Position numbers and translations under genes: made by a program
The notes under the pieces: model-generated
Told to the model about the DNA's origin: nothing
The model's database searches: none
The model's input: only the letters and a program-made list of their open reading frames with translations
NCBI GenBank assembly: GCA_020718185.1
Contig: DYSP01000007.1
Coordinates: forward strand, 1 to 52,728
DNA from: Candidatus Odyssella sp.
Lineage (GTDB): Bacteria; Pseudomonadota; Alphaproteobacteria; Paracaedibacterales; Paracaedibacteraceae
Direction of reading: 5' to 3'
Length of the DNA: 52,728 nt
Shown: positions 1 through 8,810 of the stretch, piece by piece
Layout: each line of letters begins with the position of its first letter
Numbering within the stretch: position 1 is the stretch's first letter

Positions 1-79
1 AATAAACAACAAGAGACTCCTTTAAAATATGCTTGCTAAACTGGGGGCATTACAGTGATCCATGTATTTTAACAGCCTA

Positions 80-110
80 GATTGCCGCGGAGCTATGCTC
101 CTCGCAATGA
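80..110. repeat. Imperfect dispersed-type palindrome
   Basis: The arm ATTGCCGCGGAGC is followed after three bases by GCTCCTCGCAAT, giving a GC-rich imperfect stem in otherwise AT-rich non-coding DNA. Palindromes reading roughly attgcgaggagc...gcaatgac are a familiar class of dispersed repeat in intracellular alphaproteobacteria. I see no second full copy in this window, so the repeat status rests on resemblance only. Confidence 0.4.
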
Positions 111-190
111 CGTTTTTCAAAGAAAAACAGGGAGTTATGTGTGTTCTTAAACGATATTCGCGTTATTTAATAATTGAAGCAACATACAGA

Positions 191-207
191 GGAGGAATAA
201 TTCCTCC
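191..207 (-). terminator. Small hairpin downstream of the 238-939 gene
   Basis: GGAGGAAT and ATTCCTCC form a perfect inverted repeat about 30 bases past the stop codon of the minus-strand gene that ends at 238. There is no clear U-tract, so it could be a weak terminator or an mRNA-end stabilising hairpin. Apart from this and the palindrome at 80-110, I see nothing in bases 1-237. Confidence 0.3.
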
Positions 208-237
208 CTCTTTACATTCTCCATCAAAATTTTTCTA

Positions 238-939
238 CTAGGGAATTTCTCTCAAAATAGTGGCAAGGTGAGCTGTTTTTTCTTTTTCTTTGACAGTTTC
301 ACCACGTGTGTGACCTTTAGGTTTTAAAGCAGGTGATTGGGGTGGTGTGATTTCAGAAGAAGAAGCCGTTATCAGATCCGACCGAGCTGCTTTGCGTTTT
401 ATTGTTCTTTCAGGTGACATTTTTGTTTGTTTATCGAAAGGTAAAGCCCAAGTGACGAAGTCGGGTTTAAACCCAGAATCTCTTACGTCTGGAATGTGTA
501 TAATCTGACCATCTTGAAGCTGAGGCGTGCCTTTTAAATCAACAACTGTTATTTGGTGTCCAGAATAAGCCCCATAACGTGTAAAAATTCCGCCTGTCTC
601 ACCAAGAGGTAGATCATAAGGAGGAGCTTCAAAATCATTTTTTGTTAATTTAGATCTTACTATTGCCAACTCTAATATTCGGGCAATATAAGCAGCGTGA
701 TCATCATTTAAGGGATAAATAGTAATAAATTTACCCTTTTGAGTTTCATCTAATTGCAACTTTCGAATGATTGTTTCCGAATCAAGTATTTTATGAGGAA
801 CGCAAGCTTTTGCTAAAACTGGTAACACAACTTCAGCAACAAGATGAGCTGTTTCTGGTTTAGCACTTACATGAATTTTCCATCCTTGCAGGAGAAAATT
901 TTCAGGTATTTTTATGTCTCTAAACGTTAGTAATGGCAT
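238..939 (-). CDS. Stand-alone LanKC/RamC N-terminal (phosphoSer/Thr lyase-like) domain protein
   Basis: A 233-residue protein whose first ~170 residues resemble the N-terminal domain of class III lanthipeptide synthetases (LanKC/RamC). The visible signature is GWKIHVSA (19-26), then GKFITIYP (69-76), FTRYGAY (119-125) and PDVRDSGFKPDF (150-161), in the order I recall for that family. In LanKC enzymes this domain comes before a kinase and a cyclase and is related to OspF/SpvC phosphothreonine lyases, where a KxH pair, a Lys and Arg residues handle the phosphate. K21, H23, K70 and R121 are the likely counterparts (inference). No kinase or cyclase follows: the rest is a basic tail rich in Lys, Ser and Pro. 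There is no signal peptide. The start lies 12 bases after the stop of the upstream gene, so the two are probably co-transcribed. The activity is unproven; a host-directed lyase or a relic domain are both possible. Confidence 0.6.
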   Translation of the reverse strand: MPLLTFRDIKIPENFLLQGWKIHVSAKPETAHLVAEVVLPVLAKACVPHKILDSETIIRKLQLDETQKGKFITIYPLNDDHAAYIARILELAIVRSKLTKNDFEAPPYDLPLGETGGIFTRYGAYSGHQITVVDLKGTPQLQDGQIIHIPDVRDSGFKPDFVTWALPFDKQTKMSPERTIKRKAARSDLITASSSEITPPQSPALKPKGHTRGETVKEKEKTAHLATILREIP

Positions 940-951
940 AAAAGTATGGAG

Positions 952-1619
952 CTATTTTCCTAAAAACCGGGTAATAAATTCATCGAAACTATTAACATTG
1001 TCGAGTAATCTTGCTATCGCTAAAGCCCTATCTTTAGGATCTTTACTTTTTCTCCATAATTCGACGTAATATTTGTAAGAGCTAGCATCTAATTTATAAG
1101 GAGAGGAGGGCTGATTGCGCAAAAGATCTTCTTGACCACTTTGATTATAAAAATCATTTGCATCAGACAAATGAGTCAATAAATTATCCACAAAAATAGA
1201 AATGAGACCAATAGTTTCTCTTTTTGCTTCTGCAGAATGTTTGTCAACTAAAGTTTGATGAATGTCGGATAGATAATCTTTTTTACTATCTAGCCACCTT
1301 ATAATATTAAAATAGGGAGAAAATTCATGGGAGCTTGGTGTGGAATGAAGTGATTTTTCAAGGGCAGTAAGTTCTGATAATTGACTTAGCATCTCATTCG
1401 AAAATGTATTTATAGATTGACTCGTATCACTTTTTCCATTTTTGACAATTTCTCTCAGTTTCTTGGTTTGATCTTTCAAATCCTTTATTAATTCAGTTAG
1501 TGCTTCTCTTTGAAAAGAGCCCTTGCTGCTCTTTAATTGTGGTGTGAATTCTTCAGGTAATTCTGCTGAAAAAGCCGAAGAAGTGCCTACAAAAAAACAG
1601 TCAGAAAGATGAAAAACAT
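952..1619 (-). pseudogene. Secreted helical protein, signal peptide frameshifted
   Basis: The long frame gives a hydrophilic, mostly helical protein of unknown family, rich in Ser, Asp and Lys. Its only near start in that frame is a TTG at 1479, but the frame stays open upstream without ATG, GTG or TTG. An ATG at 1617-1619 preceded by AGGG begins a hydrophobic segment (MFFIFLTV...) that stops after ten codons. One extra T in the T7 run (plus strand A7, 1591-1597) would join it to VGTSSAFSA-ELPEE, a convincing signal peptide and cleavage site followed by the mature protein. So the gene is either disrupted, switched by slippage, or misread in the assembly. It sits directly upstream of the LanKC-like gene on the same strand. 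I do not recognise the mature domain. Confidence 0.6.
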
Positions 1620-1630
1620 AATAAACCCTA

Positions 1631-1663
1631 TTAAAAGGTAAAACATAATAAATTACCTTTTAA
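1631..1663. repeat. 11-bp perfect inverted repeat between ychF and the secreted-protein gene
   Basis: TTAAAAGGTAA and TTACCTTTTAA are separated by 11 bases. The element lies after the ychF stop and just ahead of the ATG at 1619 of the next minus-strand gene. It could end ychF transcription or act as an operator for the following cassette; there is no strong U-tract on the minus strand. Confidence 0.45.
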
Positions 1664-1708
1664 GTAAGCTCTTTTATAAAAAATACAAGTTTTTTTTATT
1701 TAGCGGTG

Positions 1709-2809
1709 CTAAACATTAAATCTAAAATGAAAAATGTCGCCGTCTTGAACCAAATAATCACGTCCTTCAAGACGTACTTTGCCGGCAGCTTTGGCAGCTG
1801 TTTCACCATTATAAGTTATATAATCTTCATAAGAAATTGTTTCAGCACAGATAAATCCACGTTCAAAATCTGTATGAATTTCACCGGCTGCTTGGGGCGC
1901 TTTAGCGCCTTTAAAGGTTGTCCAGGCTCTGGCCTCTTTTGGCCCGCAAGTAAAAAACGTGATCAATTCTAACAATTGATAACCTTCACGAATAACTTGC
2001 TTTAATCCTGTTTCTTTTAGACCCAAGCTTTCAAGAAACTCTTGTTGTTCTTCTGCTGATTCCAGGCTTGAAACTTCTGCTTCAATGGCGGCTGAAATTG
2101 TCACAGCTCTGGCTTTATGTTTTGTCGCATAATCAAATACTTGTTTGGTAAAATAATTCCCCGTGGCGGCTTCACCTTCCGAAACGTTACAAACATACAA
2201 AATAGGTTTAGCGGTAATAAGTTGCAGCTGCTTGAATAACGGAACCTCATCTGCACTCACAACCAATGTTTTTGCCATATGACCATCTTGTAAATGTTTT
2301 AAGGCTCTTTCCATGATTGGCATCAATGCTTTGGCTTCCATATCATTGCTTTTGACCTTTTTGGCCAAGCTTGTGACCCGACGCTCAAGACTTTCCATGT
2401 CAGAAAGCATTAATTCTGTTTCGATAGTAGTAAGATCTCGTAAAGGGTCAACGCTTCCATCTACATGGGTAATATCATCGTCTTCAAAACAACGTAGCAC
2501 ATGAATAATGGCATCAACGGCGCGAATGTGCCCGAGGAATTGATTGCCCAATCCTTCACCTTTGCTGGCGCCACGTACCAATCCTGCAATATCAACGACT
2601 TCTAACTGAGTGGGAAGAATTTTTGCAGAATTTGCAATTTTTGCAGCTTTATCCAGACGAGGATCTGGCACACCAACACGGCCTGTATTGGGTTCAATCG
2701 TACAAAACGGATAGTTAGCTGCCTCGGCAGCTGCTGTAGCTGTTAATGCGTTAAACAAAGTCGATTTTCCAACGTTGGGAAGCCCAACAATACCACAATT
2801 AAATCCCAT
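1709..2809 (-). CDS. ychF: Redox/ribosome-associated ATPase YchF (OLA1 family)
   Basis: A 366-residue protein of normal length for YchF, a universally conserved Obg-family P-loop protein that prefers ATP and binds ribosomes. The N terminus carries GLPNVGKST (residues ~9-17) followed by the switch region LEVVDIAGLVRGASKGEG, and YVCNVSE fills the altered G4 position (NxxE rather than NKxD) that explains ATP preference. A coiled insertion lies in the middle and the C-terminal TGS domain contains TCGPKEARAW and FERGFICAE. The next minus-strand gene upstream (2848-3555) is an ABC ATPase, with a 38-base gap between them. The family call is secure; the regulatory role is from knowledge of homologues. 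Confidence 0.95.
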   Translation of the reverse strand: MGFNCGIVGLPNVGKSTLFNALTATAAAEAANYPFCTIEPNTGRVGVPDPRLDKAAKIANSAKILPTQLEVVDIAGLVRGASKGEGLGNQFLGHIRAVDAIIHVLRCFEDDDITHVDGSVDPLRDLTTIETELMLSDMESLERRVTSLAKKVKSNDMEAKALMPIMERALKHLQDGHMAKTLVVSADEVPLFKQLQLITAKPILYVCNVSEGEAATGNYFTKQVFDYATKHKARAVTISAAIEAEVSSLESAEEQQEFLESLGLKETGLKQVIREGYQLLELITFFTCGPKEARAWTTFKGAKAPQAAGEIHTDFERGFICAETISYEDYITYNGETAAKAAGKVRLEGRDYLVQDGDIFHFRFNV

Positions 2810-2847
2810 TTTTACACGCCCTTATAAGTCAAAATTTCGCAATAATT

Positions 2848-3555
2848 TTACAGTTTCATTTTATCAATAAATGTCTTTGCTCTCATACTTGTTGGATTTT
2901 CAAAAAACTGAGTTTTTGAGCAGTTTTCAACCAATTTCCCGTGATCTAAGAAAAGAATATGATCCGCAATAAGTTGACAGATCTTTAATTCATGCGTTGC
3001 CATAATAATCAAACGATTGTCACGTTTTGATGCTAGAATTAATTGAGCAACATCCCCCATCATTTCAGGATCTAATGCTGATGTTGGTTCGTCAAATAAT
3101 AAAATATCAGGATCCAGCATCAAAGTTCTGGCAATAGCCACACGCTGTTTTTGCCCACCAGATAATTGAGCAGGATGTTGGTCGGATTTATCTTGCAAAC
3201 CAAATTGTGTTAAAAGATCATCCGCTTTTTCTTTAGCACTATTTTCTGACATTAATTTTAATTTTACAGGTGCATAGGTTAAATTTTTTTGCACTGTCAT
3301 GTGAGGGAATAAATTAAATGACTGAAAAACAACGCCAATTTTACTTGCCGGAAGATCATTAATATTGGTGCCGTTATAGATAGCTATACCATTTGAAAGA
3401 GATGTAAGACGGCTGAGACATCTCAGTAACGTTGACTTGCCGCTTCCCGAAGGGCCAAGCAGAGCCACAATTTGACCATCTTTAAGATCACAAGAAATCG
3501 AATCTAAAATTGTTAACTCATTTATTATTTTAGAGACATTGTCAATTTTAAGCAT
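2848..3555 (-). CDS. Polar amino-acid ABC transporter ATPase (GlnQ/ArtP type)
   Basis: A 235-residue nucleotide-binding subunit. Walker A is GPSGSGKST (residues ~34-42), the signature is LSGGQKQRVAIARTL, Walker B plus D-loop is ILLFDEPTSALDP, and the switch His lies in MATHEL. This matches the PAAT (polar amino acid uptake) group. The start codon overlaps the end of the permease gene by eight bases, so translation is probably coupled. Together with the next two genes it forms a three-gene importer operon read from the lipoprotein to the ATPase. The substrate cannot be read from sequence; the family takes up Gln, His, Arg, Lys, cystine or acidic amino acids. Confidence 0.92.
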   Translation of the reverse strand: MLKIDNVSKIINELTILDSISCDLKDGQIVALLGPSGSGKSTLLRCLSRLTSLSNGIAIYNGTNINDLPASKIGVVFQSFNLFPHMTVQKNLTYAPVKLKLMSENSAKEKADDLLTQFGLQDKSDQHPAQLSGGQKQRVAIARTLMLDPDILLFDEPTSALDPEMMGDVAQLILASKRDNRLIIMATHELKICQLIADHILFLDHGKLVENCSKTQFFENPTSMRAKTFIDKMKL

Positions 3556-4216
3556 AGCGAAGCCTCTGTTCTAATTTTTTAGCACTAAAACTGATCACCA
3601 TTACCATTACATAATAACAAGCCGCGGCAATGATAAGAGGTTCAAAATAAAGATACTTTTCGCTAGCTACTTTTTGAGCTTGGCGTAATAAATCAGCTTC
3701 ACCAATTGTTGACACCAGCGCAGATTCTTTTAATAAATCAACCATTTCGTTAACAAGAGCAGGCAAGACATTGCGCACAGCTTGGGGAAAGATAACCCCC
3801 CTCAATAGTTGCCAACGATTCAGACCCAAAACCTGTGCTGCTTCCCATTGACCAATATCAATGGATTCAATACCAGCTCTGATAATTTCAGAAGAATAGG
3901 CCGCAGAATTGAGTGAAAATGTAAGAACACCCGCCTCAAAAGCAGAAATTGTATAACCTGTTAATTGAGGTGTTGCGTAATAAATTAACCCTAACTGTAC
4001 CAAAAGTGGCGTTCCACGAAAGATAGATGTGTATACTTGCGCAATTGCACGCAATGTTTTTTGAGGTGATATTTTAGCAATCGCCAATAAAAAACCAAGC
4101 GGCAATCCACATGCAAGAGAGGTTAAAGTGAATTTTAAGGTTACGATGATCCCCTCTAAGATCAAAGGAATAGAGGGGATAATGGCTTCAAAGTTTAAAA
4201 TCATTTCTAAAGCCAT
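3548..4216 (-). CDS. Polar amino-acid ABC transporter permease (HisM/GlnP type)
   Basis: A 222-residue integral membrane protein with about five hydrophobic segments. The EAA loop that contacts the ATPase reads EAAQVLGLNRWQLLRGV, followed by IFPQAVRNVLPALVNE as in HisM, GlnP and ArtQ. FRGTPLLVQL is the typical N-terminal signature of the family. Its start overlaps the end of the binding-protein gene by ten bases. Only one permease gene is present, so the channel would be a homodimer, as in GlnP-type systems. Confidence 0.92.
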   Translation of the reverse strand: MALEMILNFEAIIPSIPLILEGIIVTLKFTLTSLACGLPLGFLLAIAKISPQKTLRAIAQVYTSIFRGTPLLVQLGLIYYATPQLTGYTISAFEAGVLTFSLNSAAYSSEIIRAGIESIDIGQWEAAQVLGLNRWQLLRGVIFPQAVRNVLPALVNEMVDLLKESALVSTIGEADLLRQAQKVASEKYLYFEPLIIAAACYYVMVMVISFSAKKLEQRLRYA

Positions 4217-4953
4217 TTCTGCTGTAGTTTTTCAATCGTTCCATCGGCATTTAATTGCTTTAGGGCAACATTAATTTTCTCACGCAATTGTGACCCTTTT
4301 GGTAAAGCAATAGCACAGCCTAAAGAACCTTCTTCAATGGCAACAAGACGAAGACCTGAGGTGTTTGTTGCTAAAACTTCAGCTTCTTTTGCTCCTAAAC
4401 AAATGCAATTGATCCGCCCTGTTTTCAATTCTTGGACTAATTCTGGAAGGCGAGGTAGCGATTTAACAGTAATGTCTGTCACGGCTTTTTTTAAATCACC
4501 GTTACTATAAACTTCATGAATAGAACCCGCTTGTACACCAACAATCGCCCCTGTTAAATCATTAATGCTATGAATTGAAGAGGAATCGTTGCAAACAAAT
4601 ACACGGCCTGTCGAATAATAATCATCAGAAAAATCAACAGCTTTTTTTCTTTCCGGTGTAGGAGTTATAGATGATATAGCCATATCAATACGATTGGATT
4701 TTAAAGAACCAAGTATCGCATCAAATGACATATCACTGATGGTAATTTTGATTCCCATTTTATCGGCAATCGCATGGACTAAATCAACATCAAATCCAAC
4801 AATTTGACCATCTTTTAAAAATTCAAAAGGGGGATAGTCAGCGCAAGTGGCAACGGTATAAGTTTCTTTATCGGCATTTGCGGAATTTTTATCATTTTCT
4901 GAACACCCTACAACTAGGGGCAGAAGAAGAGCGGTTAATAATTTTTTTAACAT
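4207..4953 (-). CDS. Amino-acid ABC transporter substrate-binding lipoprotein
   Basis: A 248-residue periplasmic binding protein (SBP_bac_3). The N terminus is a lipoprotein signal peptide ending in LVVGC, with Cys17 as the lipidated residue. The mature part begins TVATCADYPPFEFLKDG and contains VGFDVDLVHAIADKMG, the standard opening of the family, then DMAISSITPTPERKKAVDFS. It is the first gene of a minus-strand importer operon with the permease and ATPase. It should deliver an amino acid to the permease. Substrate unknown. Confidence 0.92.
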   Translation of the reverse strand: MLKKLLTALLLPLVVGCSENDKNSANADKETYTVATCADYPPFEFLKDGQIVGFDVDLVHAIADKMGIKITISDMSFDAILGSLKSNRIDMAISSITPTPERKKAVDFSDDYYSTGRVFVCNDSSSIHSINDLTGAIVGVQAGSIHEVYSNGDLKKAVTDITVKSLPRLPELVQELKTGRINCICLGAKEAEVLATNTSGLRLVAIEEGSLGCAIALPKGSQLREKINVALKQLNADGTIEKLQQKWL

Positions 4954-5049
4954 ATTTTGCTCCAGCTTTTGGCATCAAATTGCAATTGTCTCTTGCCTCA
5001 ATTTTGATTGAGACTAAATAAATTTTGGTAAAGATGAATTGAGGAACAA

Positions 5050-6129
<1,080 letters not shown>

Positions 6130-6186
6130 CTATAATTGATTTTAGCGTCAAATTAAAGAAAAAAGTTTTTTATTTTTGAAAAGTTA

Positions 6187-6215
6187 TAGACAGTATTTCA
6201 CGATGATTGTATATT
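6187..6215 (+). promoter_or_regulatory. Sigma-70-like promoter for the gene at 6247
   Basis: TAGACA (6187-6192) and TATATT (6210-6215) are separated by 17 bases, each one base from the consensus hexamer. Transcription would start about 25 bases before the ATG at 6247, which has AAGGAT seven bases upstream. The site lies in the divergent gap between obgE and the plus-strand folate cluster. Confidence 0.5.
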
Positions 6216-6246
6216 GTAGAGAAACTTTTGAATATAAGGATATAAA

Positions 6247-6429
6247 ATGACGAATCAATTATTAGCAAAAATCTTTGGTTTTTTTGCATTTGCATTGTTG
6301 GCTGTTAACCCAGTTGCAGCAGAATCTAAACAAAATGTGCCACAAAGCACTGAACAACAAGACAATCAAGACCAAGATTTAAGTTTAGAAATTCTTGAAG
6401 ACGATGAAGTCATGCCAGACGCAGACTAA
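6247..6429 (+). CDS. Small secreted acidic protein
   Basis: A 60-residue protein with a clear signal peptide: a Lys near the start, a hydrophobic core and an AxA site at NPVAAES. The mature part is only ~35 residues, very rich in Gln, Asp and Glu, ending DDEVMPDAD. It has a good ribosome site (AAGGAT) and a plausible promoter. I do not recognise a family. It is followed after 13 bases by the reductase gene, so it may be a leader cistron of that operon. Confidence 0.55.
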   Translation: MTNQLLAKIFGFFAFALLAVNPVAAESKQNVPQSTEQQDNQDQDLSLEILEDDEVMPDAD

Positions 6430-6442
6430 GTTTAGAACATTT

Positions 6443-7195
6443 ATGCAACAACAAACAGTCCTTATTACAGGTGCTGCTCAGCGCATTGGACGTGCGCTGG
6501 CTCTTGACTTTGCAAGTCATGGGTTTGATGTGTGTATTCATTACCATCGTTCTAAAAATGAAGCAGAATCTTTGATAAAAGAGATTGCTCAACTTGGACA
6601 AAAAGCTTTTTTAGTTGATGCTGATCTTTCTAAAGAGCGAGAAGTTGAGCAAATCTTTCCAACTTTACTTCAACAAATTAGTTCGGTTTCAATTCTGATT
6701 AATAATGCTTCGACTTTTCAATATGATAATGTTAAATCAGCCGATGGCGATAGTTGGAATTATCATTTAGAACCAAACCTACGTGCACCTCTTATTTTGT
6801 CGCAGCATTTTGCAAAACAAACTCAATCAGGCTTAATTCTTAACATAATTGATCAACGTGTTTGGAATTTAACTCCCCATTATTTAACCTATAGCATCTC
6901 TAAATTTGGTCTATGGGGACTTACTCAAACCATGGCTTTATCGCTAGCGCCTAATATTCGCGTGAATGCTATTGGGCCAGGCCCGACATTAAAAAATGAT
7001 ACCCAAACAGAAGAACAATTTCAAGAACAGTGCCACAATACACCGTTGCATCGTGGAGGCAGCCTAAAAGACATCTGTGCTGCGGCTCAATTTTTATGGA
7101 ATGCAGATACCGTTACTGGACAAATGATTGCTGTTGACGGGGGTCAACATTTGGGTTGGGCAACACCAAAAGACCTAAAGGAAAGAGACGATTGA
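6443..7195 (+). CDS. SDR-family pteridine reductase (FolM/PTR1-like)
   Basis: A short-chain dehydrogenase of about 250 residues. The NAD(P) motif is TGAAQRIG, followed by HYHRS, a pair typical of pteridine reductases and FolM. Asn of the NNAS motif, then the catalytic YSISK (Tyr-x-x-x-Lys), then RVNAIGPGPTL and the C-terminal GQMIAVDGGQHLGW are all visible. I place the start at 6443 (MQQQTVLITG), as an upstream in-frame ATG at 6395 would overlap the preceding gene. The neighbouring folB supports a role in tetrahydrofolate or tetrahydromonapterin reduction. The exact substrate is inferred. Confidence 0.75.
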   Translation: MQQQTVLITGAAQRIGRALALDFASHGFDVCIHYHRSKNEAESLIKEIAQLGQKAFLVDADLSKEREVEQIFPTLLQQISSVSILINNASTFQYDNVKSADGDSWNYHLEPNLRAPLILSQHFAKQTQSGLILNIIDQRVWNLTPHYLTYSISKFGLWGLTQTMALSLAPNIRVNAIGPGPTLKNDTQTEEQFQEQCHNTPLHRGGSLKDICAAAQFLWNADTVTGQMIAVDGGQHLGWATPKDLKERDD

Positions 7196-7620
7196 TGTTT
7201 TCCCCGAATGTTATTCGCTTACAAGGAAATGATGAGAAATCAACTAATATTTTAAATAATGAGTGGGTTATTTCAGTTCGTGAACTTGTTATTTTTTGTT
7301 CAATTGGCATTTTAGAGCATGAAAAACAAGCCAAGCAACCAGTCAGAATTTCCGTAAAATGCTATGCAACTCTTAATCAATCACAAAACAGTGATTTTAA
7401 ATACATTTGTTATGATGATCTTATTCATAAAATTGAAGCATTTATGGGACAAGGGCACATTGACTTAATTGAATTTGCTGCGCAAGGAATTTGCAACTTG
7501 TGTTTTACATTTCAAAATGTCCATCGGGTATTTGTTAGTGTTGAAAAGACAATGATTTATCCAAATGTTACAAGTGTAGGAATAGAAATTGAACGAGTAA
7601 GGGAAATATACTCATTTTAA
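7195..7620 (+). CDS. folB: Dihydroneopterin aldolase FolB
   Basis: A protein of about 141 residues in the FolB fold, converting 7,8-dihydroneopterin to 6-hydroxymethyl-dihydropterin in folate synthesis. Visible features are VRELVIFCSIGILEHEKQ, the DLIEFAAQGI helix with the substrate-binding Glu, and VSVEKTMIYPNVTSVGIEIE with the catalytic Lys. The start shares bases with the previous stop (TGATG at 7193-7197) and has AGGAAAGAG upstream, so it is translationally coupled to the pteridine reductase. An upstream in-frame start at 7156 is less likely. The sequence is divergent but context and motifs agree. Confidence 0.8.
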   Translation: MFSPNVIRLQGNDEKSTNILNNEWVISVRELVIFCSIGILEHEKQAKQPVRISVKCYATLNQSQNSDFKYICYDDLIHKIEAFMGQGHIDLIEFAAQGICNLCFTFQNVHRVFVSVEKTMIYPNVTSVGIEIERVREIYSF

Positions 7621-8015
7621 AAAGACTGAATCATATCGCAATTGCCGTACCTGACCTTGCCAAAGCAATTTCTTTTTATAGGGATGTGTTACAAGCAGTA
7701 GTTTCAGCGCCTGTGAATTTACCAGAACACGGCGTGATTACTGTATTTATTGATCTGGGAAATACGAAAATTGAACTGCTTCATCCTTCGGGAGAAAATT
7801 CACCTATTGCTGGTTTTTTGCACAAAAATCCAACCGGTGGGATTCATCATTTTTGCATTGAAGTTGAAGATATTCAAGCTACTGATAGCTATTTAAAAAA
7901 ACAAGGTATTCGAGTATTAGGCTCACCAAAACCAGGAGCCCATGGCGCAAATGTGCTTTTTTTGCATCCAAAAGACTGTATGGGTTGTTTGGTCGAACTA
8001 GAAGAAACAAAATAG
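7614..8015 (+). CDS. mce: Methylmalonyl-CoA epimerase (VOC fold), non-canonical start
   Basis: A glyoxalase/VOC-fold epimerase interconverting (2R)- and (2S)-methylmalonyl-CoA in propionate metabolism. Visible are RLNHIAIAVPDLAKAISFY, GGIHHFCIEVEDI and the terminal CMGCLVELEE, which hold the metal-ligand His and Glu positions. The conserved N terminus (normally M-x-x-RLNH) lies upstream of the first GTG (7686). In that frame there is no ATG, GTG or TTG back to the stop at 7590. The codon at the expected Met position is ATT (7614), inside the end of folB, with AAGGGAA about ten bases upstream; CTG at 7626 is the other option. From ATT the protein has about 133 residues, the normal length. Confidence 0.82.
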   Translation: MLKRLNHIAIAVPDLAKAISFYRDVLQAVVSAPVNLPEHGVITVFIDLGNTKIELLHPSGENSPIAGFLHKNPTGGIHHFCIEVEDIQATDSYLKKQGIRVLGSPKPGAHGANVLFLHPKDCMGCLVELEETK

Positions 8016-8024
8016 GATAAAGAT

Positions 8025-8810
8025 ATGCTTGTCGACAGTCATTGCCATTTAAATTTTCCAGAATTTAAGGATGATCTTCCTGAAACAATTAAGCGTGCAT
8101 GGGATCAAGGAATCAAAACAATATTGACAGTTAATACAAAATTGTCAGAAGCGAGAGATCTTCAAAAAATTGCTGATACATACTCTCATGTGTTTTGCAC
8201 AGTGGGCGTTCATCCCCATGATGCAGCTGGCTATGCAAAACCAGGATTAAAAGAACAAATAATACTTTTAGCAGAACATAAAAAAGTTGTTGCCATTGGG
8301 GAAACTGGCTTAGATTGTTACTATAACAAAAGCCCAAAAAACATGCAAATTGATTCTTTTGAGCAGCATTTAAGTGCTTCTATTGACCTTGATTTACCTG
8401 TTATTATTCATACCCGTGAAGCAGATGAAAATACCATTAAGTGCCTTAAAAACTTTCCTAAGGCGAAAGGGGTTTTCCATTGTTTTAGCGGTTCTGAAAA
8501 CCTTGCACGACAGGCGTTAGACCTTGATTATTACATTTCTTTTTCTGGTATTTTGACTTTTAAAAAAGCAGAAGAATTAAAAGAAATTGCTAAATTTGTT
8601 CCCCTTGATCGTATTCTTGTTGAAACAGATTCACCTTTTTTAGCACCTATTCCACATCGAGGTAAACGCAATGAACCAGCTTATACAGCCCACACTGCCG
8701 AAGTTTTGGCTGAACTAAGAGGTATTTCATTTCCTGATATAAGTGAAGCAACAACGAATAACTTTTTTAAATTATTTTCAAAAGCAAAAGTATCCTCATC
8801 ATGCGCATAA
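8025..8810 (+). CDS. tatD: TatD-family metal-dependent hydrolase
   Basis: A 261-residue TIM-barrel hydrolase of the TatD/YcfH group, 3'-5' exonucleases or general DNases. Metal ligands are visible in DSHCHLNF (residues 4-11), GETGLDCYY (Glu), VIIHTREA (His), FHCFSG (His) and VETDSPFLAP (Asp). The length is typical. It has a start ten bases after mce and overlaps the next gene by ten bases. The pairing with a PhnP-like hydrolase is the usual alphaproteobacterial arrangement, where metG and holB often also lie nearby; here holB is about 30 kb away. Confidence 0.93.
   Translation: MLVDSHCHLNFPEFKDDLPETIKRAWDQGIKTILTVNTKLSEARDLQKIADTYSHVFCTVGVHPHDAAGYAKPGLKEQIILLAEHKKVVAIGETGLDCYYNKSPKNMQIDSFEQHLSASIDLDLPVIIHTREADENTIKCLKNFPKAKGVFHCFSGSENLARQALDLDYYISFSGILTFKKAEELKEIAKFVPLDRILVETDSPFLAPIPHRGKRNEPAYTAHTAEVLAELRGISFPDISEATTNNFFKLFSKAKVSSSCA

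Noticed and set aside
238-1479. A complete lanthipeptide biosynthesis cluster
   Set aside because: Only the N-terminal synthetase domain is present. There is no kinase or cyclase domain, no clear precursor peptide and no dedicated transporter nearby.
1706-1972. 88-codon open frame on the plus strand
   Set aside because: It lies wholly antisense within ychF, has no ribosome site and no recognisable protein features.
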